Source: Bryopsis sp. KO-2023 (lineage: Eukaryota; Chlorophyta; Ulvophyceae; Bryopsidales; Bryopsidaceae). Taken from it: DNA of 64,000 nucleotides. Shown here in pieces: positions 11,214 to 20,834 of this stretch. Position 1 is the stretch's first letter; the number at the start of each line of letters is the position of its first letter. The stretch is taken from NCBI GenBank assembly GCA_030272585.1, contig BSYQ01000002.1:2480001-2544000 (forward strand). Reading direction: 5' to 3'. The notes beneath the pieces are model-generated. The model ran no database searches. It was not told the origin of the DNA and was given only the letters and a program-made list of their open reading frames with translations. The position numbers and the translations under genes are program-made.

Positions 11214-12835
11214 TCAGTCGAGTAGCTCATGCAGCTCGTTCTCGGTTTCCTCATCACAAGGATTGAACGGACAAGTACAAATAGCATCCTTCGCAGTCTC
11301 CCCATCCGAGTCTTTCGCGTTTTTATCGAGCCCTGTTCAAACGATCGCCCACTCAACGGTACTCCTAATTCACAAGATCGTTCGGCGTCGTTTACTTGTC
11401 AGTAAAATTTCACTTTCTTTGTTCAAACATGCCTCTCATATCTCGTTGAACCTCAAACAGGATACATCAAGGAAGAAAACACACATTTATTTCGTTGTTT
11501 CCTAAATGTTCTTCGCTTTGAGGGATATTTCGCTTCGCACCTGCTCCAAGAAGGGTCTTGACAGCCACGACACTGCCGTTCATAGCAGCCGTGCCCAACA
11601 AGAAATAAGTACCGGAGTCGGCACCTAGCAATCGCAAAAGAAAAGCGACCTCAGTTGCTCATCAACTGCTCCAGATCACATCTTGGAAGAAATAAGGCAG
11701 GAAAGTAAATGATCAAAGTCGAGCATATACCCGCTAGAAGCAAGTACTCCACAACTTCAGAGTGGCCGTTCTTGGCCGCATCGAGCACCGCGTTGCCGCC
11801 AGCCTCAGCCTCCACGTTTGCCCCACGGCGAACAGACTCCTGAAAATATTGAATGAGGGTATGGTTTCGTGAGTTTGTGCTGATTTCGGTTCGCAAAGTA
11901 CAATTCACGTATGATATTCAAGAAGGAGAACCGCCGCTTCTTTCCACCAAAGTACCACCAACAATAAGATGTTTAAAATGGTGGGATTACCTTGACTTGG
12001 GCGAGATCTCCATCGCGGGCAGCCTCCAAGAGCATTTCATCAATATCCTTGAAACCAAACACGCCTCAGCAAATTTTTTTGTCATTTTTTAGCGCACCAG
12101 TGACGTTTCAGTGAAACCAGAGCATTTGAACGGAAGGTGAGGATACCTCTTGATCATCTGCTGATAAAACAGTAGAAGGGGATGGAGGTCCAGCAACCTC
12201 CTCCAGGGAGGCCTCTAATACCGACTCGAGCTCCAGATTCATATCAGCCTTCAGGAACGAGCGAACACATACTCATACACGAAACAGAAAAGATAAATCT
12301 CGTAGAAAGACAAAAACGTCAAAGTGAATGAAGGATGTCCGCATACGCGCGAACGCACGTCACATGGAGAGGAGGAGTCTCGTTATGATTCGAAGGAAAC
12401 GCAGCAATGCTGGGAAGATTCTGTTCACCTCATTTTGGAGTAGTTTTCTGAAATCGCGGTGAGGGTGCGTGGAGGGTGTGGAGCCTCCTGTGGACACAAG
12501 TAAACACGTTGAAAAAGAAAACGTGAAGATATCGATAGGACCAAAAAATGGAATGCCACACACACCCGACTCATAGATTCAGCAGCTCTGATGGAGCGAA
12601 ATCAAGGCTAATGCTCCCTTCTTCTTGCTGGGACCACGAGAAAGAAAAATGAAGGCGTTTCAAGGACCCCAATCATTCAATCTTCATTTTGCGCCGACCT
12701 GAGCGTAGCGCTTGCGTCGGTTTGCTCACCGGATCGAAGCTGTCCCATCGATTCAAGACAAGGGAGAGCTGGCGTCGTTTCCACGATGGTGGACGCCAGT
12801 AAAAGAAGAAGCGTTGTTGTTGGAGCGGTCATCAT
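11214..12835 (-). CDS. Small secreted ankyrin-repeat protein, copy 1 (7 exons)
   Basis: Exons on the minus strand: 12835-12730, 12487-12429, 12248-12147, 12047-11991, 11839-11731, 11624-11541 and 11332-11214. They sum to 636 bases, 211 residues plus stop, with phases that fit at every junction. The first exon encodes a signal peptide (MMTAPTTTLLLLLASTIVETTPA). A Ser/Pro/acidic linker follows, then ankyrin repeats: DIDEMLLEAARDGDLAQVK, GANVEAEAGGNAVLDAAKNG with VVEYLLLAG, GTAAMNGSVVAVKTLLGAG, and a last half repeat DKNAKDSDGETAKDAI ending ELHELLD. Ankyrin domains bind other proteins; the partner is unknown. The signal suggests entry into the secretory route (ER, surface, or a plastid with ER-derived outer membranes). 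An upstream in-frame ATG at 12904 would bury the signal. The exon 1-2 link is the least certain. Confidence 0.75.
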
Positions 12836-13056
12836 CCTGGCCGAGATGTCGCTTCTCGTCGTGAGCAGTTCGGCGGGACGGGGAGAAAACTCTTCCGAAA
12901 ACAAGTCTTTTGAGCGGGGAACAAAGAGCTACGCAAAATCAAATCGAAAAGAAAGTCTGTGGTGCTGGGAAGTGGGCGGCTGTTTCTTGTCGTGGTCGTT
13001 GCGGGAGCGTTACGACGCCTTAAAAAGTCCCGCTGGCGACGCGGAGAATGGAGGAT

Positions 13057-13235
13057 GTAAACCCCCCCCCCGAATACAGTACCCCCCCCGAATATAGTAC
13101 CCCCCCCAAATATAGTACCCCCCGCCGCCCCTGGAAGCAAACGCGGAATAGTGTACCCCCCGAAAAGTGCACCCCCCCTTGCCTACCACCCAAAACTCGA
13201 AATAGTGTACCCCTCAGGTCGCTCTCTAGTCGGAC
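13057..13235. mobile_element. Detached terminus of the pogo-like transposon
   Basis: Directly after a TA, the same C-run plus CGAATACAGTACCCC terminus as at 7806 begins. Repeated variants follow (CGAATATAGTACCCC, CAAATATAGTACCCC, GGAATAGTGTACCCC, CGAAATAGTGTACCCC). These look like a cluster of transposase-binding repeats. The TA here is the other half of the target site whose first half is at 7804-7805. Confidence 0.72.
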
Positions 13236-14179
13236 GAACGGTTACTTTTGGGACGACGTTCGAATTTCTAGGCGCCGCCTTCCTCCTCCAGCATCACTCA
13301 TATTCTGGTTCCACTACAGCCATTCACTGTCGCCACAAACACCGCACCACCAATAGTTGCACATATCCATTTCCATGGTTAAACTCATGACCATTGTAAA
13401 AGCGACCATGATGACCTTTATGTAAGTCCTTGCGTCGCACACTCCTTGCTTCAAATTCCACCACTTCGTGTCAGTGGACCGACACAAGTCTACCAATGTT
13501 TGTGCGGCGCTTGGATACATATTCTTGCGGCTCAGTGTTGAACACCCGCGCGTTGTTTTGAAAAGAACGACAGATTGGCATCAAAACACTTGATTGAATG
13601 CGACGGCTTAACCAGGACACCAGACGTCTTTGTTGATGTCGACATCAATGCCAACCCAACGACAACCCAACCCCAGCTTAAACCCGCCTCGGCTGGGTTA
13701 AACGCAACAGCGACTCCTGTCCTGGGCTCTAGGGCCAGAAGCGAAATCGTCTTCTCAGTGGCCGTTTCGTTCCCGTCATCGCTTGTTGGTTGTGGAGGCC
13801 AGGTACGAGCTTTCCGTATCCTCGTCGTGCTTTTTTTTCCGAACCCTCATCATCCACAACGAAGCTGGTCGCTGTTTCTCAAGAAATCCCATAACAATAC
13901 AACGCAGGGCGTACATTCGTTTTCACCTCGAAAATCGGAGCATCGTGTTGGCGGAAAAGTGCTGCGTTTTCATTTTCTGAACCTGAACACGTCGCATCTT
14001 ACCACGGAACGGGGACCTCTCTGCTCCTCTGAGTGAAGAAGCGACCACGTTAACGTTAAACAACGTTGTTTCGATTGTGAACCTAGAATCCTAGGGAAGG
14101 GCCTAGCACGTCGGCGTTTCCTGGCCTTAGCTAAGGCCACTATAGTGTCTGTGAAGGAGGAGCTCCTTCGGACAGGAAT
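13236..14179. other. No gene recognised; possible inner part of the pogo terminus
   Basis: Open frames exist on both strands (13314-13520 minus, 13575-14036 plus) but match nothing I know and show no splice support. The first few hundred bases may belong to the transposon end at 13057. A short inverted repeat (CCCAGCTTAAACCC against GGCTGGGTTAAAC) lies near 13670-13705. Confidence 0.4.
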
Positions 14180-15686
14180 ATGTGGGATGGAGAGATGGGA
14201 GAAGAGCCTCCACTCCTGAACGCATGCAGAACCAAAGATTTCCGGACTGCCAGGGTAACAATTGATATTTGTCGTGTGCAAAAGACATGTGCCTCTTCAT
14301 TCAACCAAATCAAATCAGCACGTAGACAGAACCCCCCCCCCCCCACACACACACAAAAAAGGAGTGTTTTCTCTGTTTTTTCTTGCGTGTCTTTCTGGTA
14401 ATATTTGCTGGCTGAGGTTTCATGTATTCCCTCGAACTCTATAGGCTCTGGCCTGGCATGTCTTGTAATTTATTTTTGGTTGGTTGGTTCTAGCAGGCAC
14501 TTATATTGTTGGGCGCGGATGTGAACGTGGCAGGTGACTCTCACTGCACACCATTGCACTGGGCGGCAACTGGGAAAGACGTCTCAACAGTCGGGCTGCT
14601 TCTGGAGAAAGGTTTGTACAGGAAGAAACAAAATCACATGCACAGATGCAGCCTGGCATGTGTTGCGCAATAAAAATAAGGTTTTTCGAAAGGTTTCTAA
14701 CTAAAGAAAGAATAAAAAATGCTCTTTTTTTTAATTTTAGAAGAGCTTTCGGATTGACCACCCTGCAGTAGTTTATGCATCCGGTCAGAGAAATCTCTGC
14801 CAGGAAATTTATTGTGTTGTGTTTTTCAACCTTCATCTTTTTGTCCTGAGAACATAAGGGGCACATGATTTTTTTTGTCTCAATTTCTACGAGGGAGGTA
14901 AACACAAGAACTTTTTTTGCACCGTGTTTTTTTCAGGGGCTGATGTCAATGCTCGATGCGACACTCAGAACACTCCGCTGCATTTTGCGTCCAAGTTTGG
15001 TTCTTTTGACATTGCCGAAGAGTTGATAAATAAAGGTGGGTGCACTCTGAGTCTGTGAGCTTCTATGAGCAGAATTTACCTTTTGTTTATTTCATCGGTG
15101 CGTCGAGGTGAGAGCTGCAACTTTTTTGAGACGTTTTTTTTTTTTCAAAGGGGCTGAAGTCAATGCTCAGAACGACCAGAAAAGAACTCCGCTGCATTTG
15201 GCATCCATGTATGGCCATCTTGATATTGTCAAGAGGTTGCTGGGAGCAGGTAGGATGCACTTCAATTTTTTTTTTTTTTTGATTAAATTTGCCACCTCTT
15301 ACTCTGGATTTTTACTAAAAGGGGTTGTGAAAATTGTCCCCAAATATGGGAAAAAATATAAATAATTGAAATTAATATGGGACGCTTCTCAATATGCAAT
15401 ATCTTTTATTTCTGCATTAGAAACATTATCTCTCTCTTTTTGTGTATCAGGAAACCACTGATGGACATAGGTGCAAATGCATGCTAAAAAATGTAAGATG
15501 TGAAAAGAATCAGCTCGCATCCCATTTTTATTTTTATTTTTATTTAATTCATTCCATCGACCTCATGTTTATGTAATCGAAACCTCTAAAGACAGTTTTG
15601 CGTCCGTATTTTTTTTTGAAGATGCAAGCAAAACTATTCGGGATGAGAAGGGGGACGTTGCTGTTGCTGTTATTTGCACAGAGTAG
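14180..15686 (+). CDS. Ankyrin-repeat protein of 151 residues, one repeat per exon
   Basis: Exons 14180-14254, 14494-14611, 14937-15035, 15151-15249 and 15622-15686 total 456 bases in one frame. The product reads MWDGEMGEEPPLLNACRTKD, then ankyrin repeats GADVNVAGDSHCTPLHWAA, GADVNARCDTQNTPLHFAS and GAEVNAQNDQKRTPLHLAS, each with the TPLH turn motif, and ends in a partial repeat (DASKTIRDEKGD...ICTE). The two middle exons are each exactly 99 bases, one 33-residue repeat, with phase-1 introns on both sides. No signal peptide is visible, unlike the two secreted ankyrin genes nearby. Its role is likely protein binding. The first and last exons are less sure than the middle three. Confidence 0.75.
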
Positions 15687-17361
15687 GCGGGAGAAGATGA
15701 CGATACGATCAAAAAGAGAATCGAATAAAACGTTATTAATGTCTCCTACGCTGTTGTGCTTTTTCTTTCAGACAAGAGATTTTTTTGGCTTCGTTTGAAT
15801 ACAATGCTATATGAAATAATATGAAATAATATTGTATCATAAACTTGCATATTACTACGTGGGTTCTGCTGCTGTTGTTGTTGCCGTCTTTTTGGATGTG
15901 TTGAGCTTTGCTCATGAAAGACTTTTTTCGGTTCCTTTTTTTATTCTTCTGGTGTTTTTCTTTCTTGATTGGTTTTGTTTGTTCGTTTTTTTTTGGACGG
16001 GGGTTTCGGTCCTTATGTTTTTTCTATCTTTGTGAGAAAATAAATGGGTTTACAGACTTTTCATCGTTATTGGTGCCGATCTGTCAGGGATGAGGGGGAG
16101 AACAAAATTTCCCCTCAGATTTTGGAGTCCAGGAGACGATTGTCGCCACCAGTTCAATTTTGATTTTCTGGATATGCTGCTGTAATACCACCAGTTCGAT
16201 TTTCATTTTTTGATATGCTCCTGGAATACCACCAGTTCGATTTTCAGTTTTTTTATATGCTCCTGGAATACTTGTTTTATATATATAAAGAACAGTGCTT
16301 GTACTATATGCAACAAGATATGAGAAAGATTCGTTTATTTTTGTTTTTTTTGGAGGCATGTTTTCAGGGAAGAGAGGGCTTTGTTTGGAAGATACATTCC
16401 TCTTATTACCTAGCTTTGAGTAGCTTGTTTTCTGCTGTGACTTTGAAGCTCGTTTTTTAACAAGATATTAGGGACGAAACTTACAATAGCTAAATATCTG
16501 AAGAATTACAGGGATGATGTCGTTGTAACGCACTTTTGAGCAAATTTTTTTGTTAGAATTTTTGATCTTTGTTTTAACGCAATTTAAGCGCAATTTTCCC
16601 ACCAACAAAGAAAAGGAAATTTTTTTGGGGGGGAGGGGCATGCTCGGGGGGGCGGTTCAGTACATGCTGGCACCTTCTTCCATTAATGGAAATATTCCCA
16701 TCTCCAGGCTGGGTTAAGTTCCACTACTTTCGTTTTTGGACTGATAAATCCATCCTTGAAAGAGATGAGTTTTTCAGTGGATGCTTGGTTCCTTGAGCAC
16801 CTCCTTGAGCAACTTTTCTGCTCGAAAGTTTGCGACGGCGCTGATACAGTACTGTAACACTAGTGTTTCTGTAGAAGCTATGTCTGTTTTTTGCGGCGGT
16901 GCACGAGTGGCGGCGGCACAGGATGACTGGGGGCAGTTTTCTTAGCAATACATATGACCAACCGAAAAACGAAAAGTTTTTTCTGTTGCCCCTCCCAACA
17001 AAATATCACACAACCGCAACGAGTTCTAAAATTACCCGCACGACATCGTGTCTGCACCACTGAGGGACAAAACCTCTTTCGGCTGAGGTTTTAACCGTTC
17101 ATGCATTCAAGTGGATTGCATATAAGAACCGATAGAAGCTGTTTCGGTCTGGTTAGAAAGAACCTTGCATCGACCGCCAATCGATGCTGTGAACTCCGAG
17201 GGTGATCACTAGCCTTTTTTGAAGCAGAGGATTCACCGTCGGCACACAATCAACGAAACCATTCTCATCACCTTTACTACTGTGACTTTGGGAAGATTTC
17301 CCCCAGATTTAGCAGCGAAACGGGCGAGCTGAAAAAAGAATTGAGCAAAGAGTTGATGTGT
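15687..17361. other. No gene found; low-complexity intergenic DNA
   Basis: T-rich and simple-sequence stretches, a 42-bp tandem repeat at 16146-16270, a short (AT)n at about 16277 and a G-rich patch near 16625-16655. Open frames are short and without family features. Confidence 0.5.
16146..16270. repeat. Tandem repeat, about 42 bp x 3
   Basis: Three successive units start CCACCAGTTC at 16146, 16188 and 16229, each followed by an ATTTT-rich stretch and GATATGCT or TATATGCT. No coding role seen. Confidence 0.8.
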
Positions 17362-17434
17362 GTCCACGTGGCCTACTGGAGAAGGTGTCTGCCTCCGGAG
17401 CAGAAGACTGCAGGTTCAAGTCCTGGCGTGGACG
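17362..17434 (+). tRNA. tRNA-Arg (anticodon CCG)
   Basis: A 73-base cloverleaf: acceptor GTCCACG pairs perfectly with CGTGGAC plus discriminator G; D-stem GCCT/AGGT; anticodon stem TCTGC/GCAGA with loop CTCCGGA, so anticodon CCG at 17395-17397 reading CGG; T-loop TTCAAGT with one mismatch at the outer T-stem pair. No intron and no encoded CCA. The box B is GGTTCAAGTCC. Position and base pairing make this a confident, probably functional, pol III gene. Confidence 0.9.
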
Positions 17435-18016
17435 CATTGCATTGCTTTTAATTTCAATAAAATGTGGGAAGATCAGCTGGATTTGGATCGGACCTCGCTG
17501 GGATGCGAGGTGGTAACTCATCTTTGAGTATTCTTGGTAGATTTCTTTCCGCTGGATACTATTATTATATTTTTCAACTGAGGCATGGGCTTCTGAGAGT
17601 GTAATGTTGATTATGGATTGGTAGCTCCCGAACAGATCGGAGGCCTGGTCAGTGGCTAATGAATGATACCTCTTCACAAAAAATAAGACCTGACATATTT
17701 CTTTCCAGACTGTCACTAACCATAATCACCCACATTCCATAATGCCATGAAGTAGCCTGAACTGTTCTCTTTTTGATACGTTGCATTCAGGTGGAGGGCT
17801 TTTACACGCTTTCTCTTTTCTGATTGATAAAGTATCATGACAGTGAACCTTTCGTTTGTTTTTTCCTCTTTGATGTCTTGAGTTACAAATGGGAGAGTGA
17901 ATTTGCCCTGGCCCTGAACATGCCTTGGAAATAGCTTTAAAAGTAAAAAAAAAGGGATTTTATCAGCGCTTCGGGAGTTGAACCCGAACTGAGCCACACC
18001 GCTGCTTGTCTGTCAT
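17435..18016. other. Spacer between tRNA-Arg and U2, with tRNA-like hairpin
   Basis: Mostly featureless. Minus-strand open frames here (17309-17716, 17716-17997) partly consist of antisense tRNA and show no family. At 17964-18004 a compact fold is possible: CAGCG/CGCTG closing a TTCGGG/CCCGAA stem with a TTCAACT-type loop, resembling a tRNA T-arm plus acceptor. It sits just 13 bases past the U2 3' end. Confidence 0.4.
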
Positions 18017-18206
18017 GGGCGCACGATCACAGCGGCAGTGCAAGACTGCAACCATGCCGTGCAGGGCAAATGCAAGCATCTGTTACCCCCGCACCCCATG
18101 AAAAATCAATTTAATCGTCAAGGGATCGAATAGATCCCATATCAGCGATTAAACTGATAAGAACAGATACTACACTTGATCTTAGCCAAAAGGCCGAGAA
18201 AGGTAT
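18017..18206 (-). ncRNA. U2 spliceosomal snRNA
   Basis: The minus strand starts ATACCTTTCTCGGCCTTTTG and continues through the near-universal U2 5' region, including GTAGTA at 18168-18173, which pairs with the intron branch site, and the TCTGTTCTTATCAGTTTAAT segment. A Sm-like site ATTTTTC lies at 18100-18106. The 3' half can form stem-loop IV around GGTTGCAGTCTTGCACTGCC and ends near GTGCGCCC. The length of about 190 nt equals the usual U2 length. The 5' sequence is of the plant type. This is a core spliceosome component, made by pol II in most eukaryotes. The 3' end is placed by folding logic and could be off by a few bases. Confidence 0.93.
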
Positions 18207-18482
18207 GAGTTTCAAAAGAAAGGCACCTGTGTTGGTAGCAAAAAAACCCTTGCTTTTCTACCTTTTTTGCGTGTTGGAGAAAAGCGCTTGAGAACGACCC
18301 TGGTGGACGGTGCAAACGCCTGTGCCTCTGCTCGAGGTTCCTGTGCCGAGGACGTCTATGGGGTTCTTCAAGGAGGGTCTCTTTCAATCGATCGGTCAAT
18401 CGATAGGTATCAGTGGTTGAAACTCTCAACTAGTCACGTGATACCGCCGTTACTGGGGTTCCAGTCACTTCGGCATGGTGGT
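18207..18482. promoter_or_regulatory. Upstream region of U2 (no element recognised)
   Basis: This is the 5' flank of the minus-strand U2 gene. I looked for a plant-type upstream sequence element or TATA box and found neither with confidence. No gene is seen here. Confidence 0.25.
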
Positions 18483-19092
18483 ACTTGGTACTGGTGGAGT
18501 TTTTTCTTGGAACAACGTTCCACTCTGTGTACCTCGTTCTCCACCACGCAGACTGTGCTGGAGCTTTGCAGAAGTGACATTTGGATTTGTCGTCTGCACT
18601 CGAAAAAACTAATCATAATCATAATTACCACAAAATTCAAAAGAGAGCCATCACCCTCTATGATGCAAAGACAAAAAGGAAAGAAAAGAAAGAGAAAAAC
18701 AAAAAAAACAAAAACAAAACAAAAACCTTAGGATTGTAAACTGCACTCGAACTCCATCCCAAAGTCTGAAAATGGCGTGCGTTGAACTGACACAAAAGAA
18801 TGTCGAGCAGGGTAGCGCCTGTTTATCACCCAAGCGGGGACTGTTGAGCGTGGATCGAAGGTGTATGTCATTGGTTTAGTGTTGAGCGTTGATGGTGCAT
18901 CCTCTCCAAGGGGTGGGTCTGTTCTGGTGCCTTCTTTGAAGAGTGGGTGGCGGAATGGGTGAAGTGTCAGGCAAAGCGTCAGGCGGGAAACCGAGCAGCG
19001 ATCACAGGCCGCCTACCTTGGTGGAAAGACAATGCACCAGAGCGAAGCACAGGATTCACCACTGGTACACATCCAGAGAGACCGTTCAATTT
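18483..19092 (+). repeat. Dispersed repeat R1, copy 2 (with a small insertion)
   Basis: Same repeat as at 9976-10505. It is interrupted at 18604-18750 by an insertion bracketed by the direct repeat CTGCACTCGA. Confidence 0.75.
18604..18750. mobile_element. 147-bp A-rich insertion with 10-bp target duplication
   Basis: The other three R1 copies lack this stretch. The repeat CTGCACTCGA stands at 18594-18603 and again at 18741-18750. The inserted part ends in a long A-rich tract (AAAACAAAAACAAAAC type). Target duplication plus an A-rich end suggests a short retroposed sequence. No source transcript is recognised. Confidence 0.55.
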
Positions 19093-19808
19093 TTGTCGTT
19101 TGATGGGTTCTGTTGGCACTTCTTGATCATTTTTCCTTCATTCTTGTCTTTTTTTGCACCTTCAGTTACTTGCACATGAATATTAAGTGATGCAAAGACT
19201 GGGGCGCCGAACCGTTCCATCTGAATTTGGGTGGACCTTTCTGGCTGATGGTGCGTTGTTTGTTGCCCACCAGCACTGCAGGCATTAACCCCGTTATTGG
19301 CATTGCAGATCTAGTAAATAGGTTTCGTCTCCTCAGCGCTTTTAGAATGTGCACAGTCGTGTGCTATGAGGCTGCCAGCACTCAAGTATAGGCACTGCCA
19401 TCGTCTGCAAGTTCTCAGTTCTCGGGGTGTCCAAGCATATGGTGGAATGGTGAGGGTTTTCAGCTCACAACAGTTATGGGGTTCAAAAAAACACAAGGAA
19501 AGCAGTTCTATGAGTTGATAGAAAATGAGCTCACAACTGATCTAACTGAGTTTCTAGATACAAACGATTTTAGTGGCTGAGATGATGCACCGATGTGTTT
19601 TAAAAGTGAAGTTCATCATTCCGTTACGATACTTGACCACCCTTGGTAGTTTGGGTGGTGGAACACATGATTTTCGTATCGAGAGAACATCAGCTTCTCA
19701 AGACCATAAATTCGAAGATTACCACCATGGATTGTTAAGTGAAGACAAAGAAACGACAATCAGAACAATTTCAACATTGAGAAACCTCGCTACGTTTCAC
19801 GTGATTAA
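19093..19808. other. No gene recognised
   Basis: Short open frames on both strands (19166-19354 and 19311-19496 minus, 19573-19815 plus) without motifs. It may include the 3' flank of the F-box gene. Confidence 0.4.
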
Positions 19809-20834
19809 CTATTGAAGCAAGAAATCCCAAAATGTAATCGTGCCAACAACGTCGACCACCACAAGCTCACTACGATCTACCCACAAGCATAAAGATGTGC
19901 GCTCAACACCAATAGATCTTATCAGCTTTTGCTCAACAATGTCCCAAATATCTACCGTGCTCCCCCTCGATCCGATGACTATTCGAGAATCATCTAGATC
20001 AACACATTTGACCCATTTAAGGATTCGGTACGTTTGATTAACCTCTCCATCTTCTAAACTCCAAATTTTAACACTATTGTCAAACGATCCGCTCAATACC
20101 CAATCTCCATGAACAACAAGAGATAGCACACTTGAGGAGTGCACTTGAAAACTTTGAACACATGCCGCTGTGGAGATATCCCACGCACGAATACTTCCAT
20201 CGAGGCATCCAACAAGTAAGATTTTCCCATTGCGAGCTGATGCCAAGGCCCGAATATGGCAAGAATCTTCAAGTAGTTGTTGTTCGCACTCCCAAGTCCC
20301 TGGCCTCCACAACCGAACCCTACGATCATCTCCAGCACTTGCCACCATGTCTCCAGCCTCGACAATGCAAGCCACCATTCCCATATGTGCCATGAATTGT
20401 GACAATAAGACGCTTCTCTCGATACTCCACACATGTATGCGGCCCCCTTGGTTTCCGCTCAAAACCACGTCCTCCAACAAGCATAAAGAACAAGACCTCG
20501 TTCCCGTTTCGATCACCTTCCTGATTTCTCTCTTTCTCAGGTCCCATATTTTAATCCACCTCTCACCCCCTACTCCGATCAGGTTGTTTCTTTTTACGGC
20601 ACAATAAACTTCTGAAGCAACATTTTTCAACACAAATGTGATAGGTTGTACATCTCCAGCCCTCCAAGATTTTTCCAAATCCACTTTCTTTTTCAAGCTG
20701 GGATCAGAAGCTGCAACCATCCATGCCGAAGCTACACAAGCGCATTTGGCGACCTCGCTAGGTGGCAGAGGTCCCAGAATATGAGTGATGAGATCTACAG
20801 GTAAATCCCACTGATGTTGAGCTGTGGATTCCAT
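19809..20834 (-). CDS. F-box/WD40-repeat protein, 341 residues, intronless
   Basis: Residues 9-53 form an F-box (WDLPVDLITHILGPLPPSEVAKCACVASAW). From about residue 75 to the end come six or so WD40 blades with typical endings: IKIWDL, IHVWSI, VRLWRP, IRAWDI, VKIWSL, VDIWDI and ITFWDF. F-box/WD40 proteins are substrate receptors of SCF (Skp1-Cullin-F-box) ubiquitin ligases: the F-box binds Skp1 and the propeller binds the substrate. The target is not predictable. The gene starts at the first ATG, has no intron and ends with TAG right after the last blade, so it looks complete. Being intronless among intron-rich neighbours could mean a retrocopy or simply a short gene. Confidence 0.9.
   Translation of the reverse strand: MESTAQHQWDLPVDLITHILGPLPPSEVAKCACVASAWMVAASDPSLKKKVDLEKSWRAGDVQPITFVLKNVASEVYCAVKRNNLIGVGGERWIKIWDLRKREIRKVIETGTRSCSLCLLEDVVLSGNQGGRIHVWSIERSVLLSQFMAHMGMVACIVEAGDMVASAGDDRRVRLWRPGTWECEQQLLEDSCHIRALASARNGKILLVGCLDGSIRAWDISTAACVQSFQVHSSSVLSLVVHGDWVLSGSFDNSVKIWSLEDGEVNQTYRILKWVKCVDLDDSRIVIGSRGSTVDIWDIVEQKLIRSIGVERTSLCLWVDRSELVVVDVVGTITFWDFLLQ

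Larger units (their letters stand above)
9976..13056 (+). repeat. Segmental duplication S2, first copy
   Basis: It carries R1, intergenic DNA and the secreted ankyrin gene. It matches 23546-26702 in the same orientation. Identity looks complete from about 12250 to 13056 and drops toward the left. Confidence 0.9.

Noticed and set aside
12786-13097. Plus-strand frame MVDASKRRSVVVGAVIILAEMSLLVV with a membrane-like stretch (also 26429-26758)
   Set aside because: It is opposite the signal-peptide exon of the ankyrin gene, whose exon chain fits in phase over seven exons; the hydrophobic stretch is a shadow effect.
15108-15365. Read-through end of the third ankyrin gene (RMHFNFFFFLIK...)
   Set aside because: The stretch after the GTAGG donor is a poly-T intron; the exon at 15622-15686 continues the ankyrin consensus in phase.
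17309-17716. Minus-strand open frame of 135 codons over the tRNA-Arg
   Set aside because: Its RPRQDLNLQSSAPEADTFSSRPRG part is the antisense translation of the tRNA, a well-known annotation artefact.
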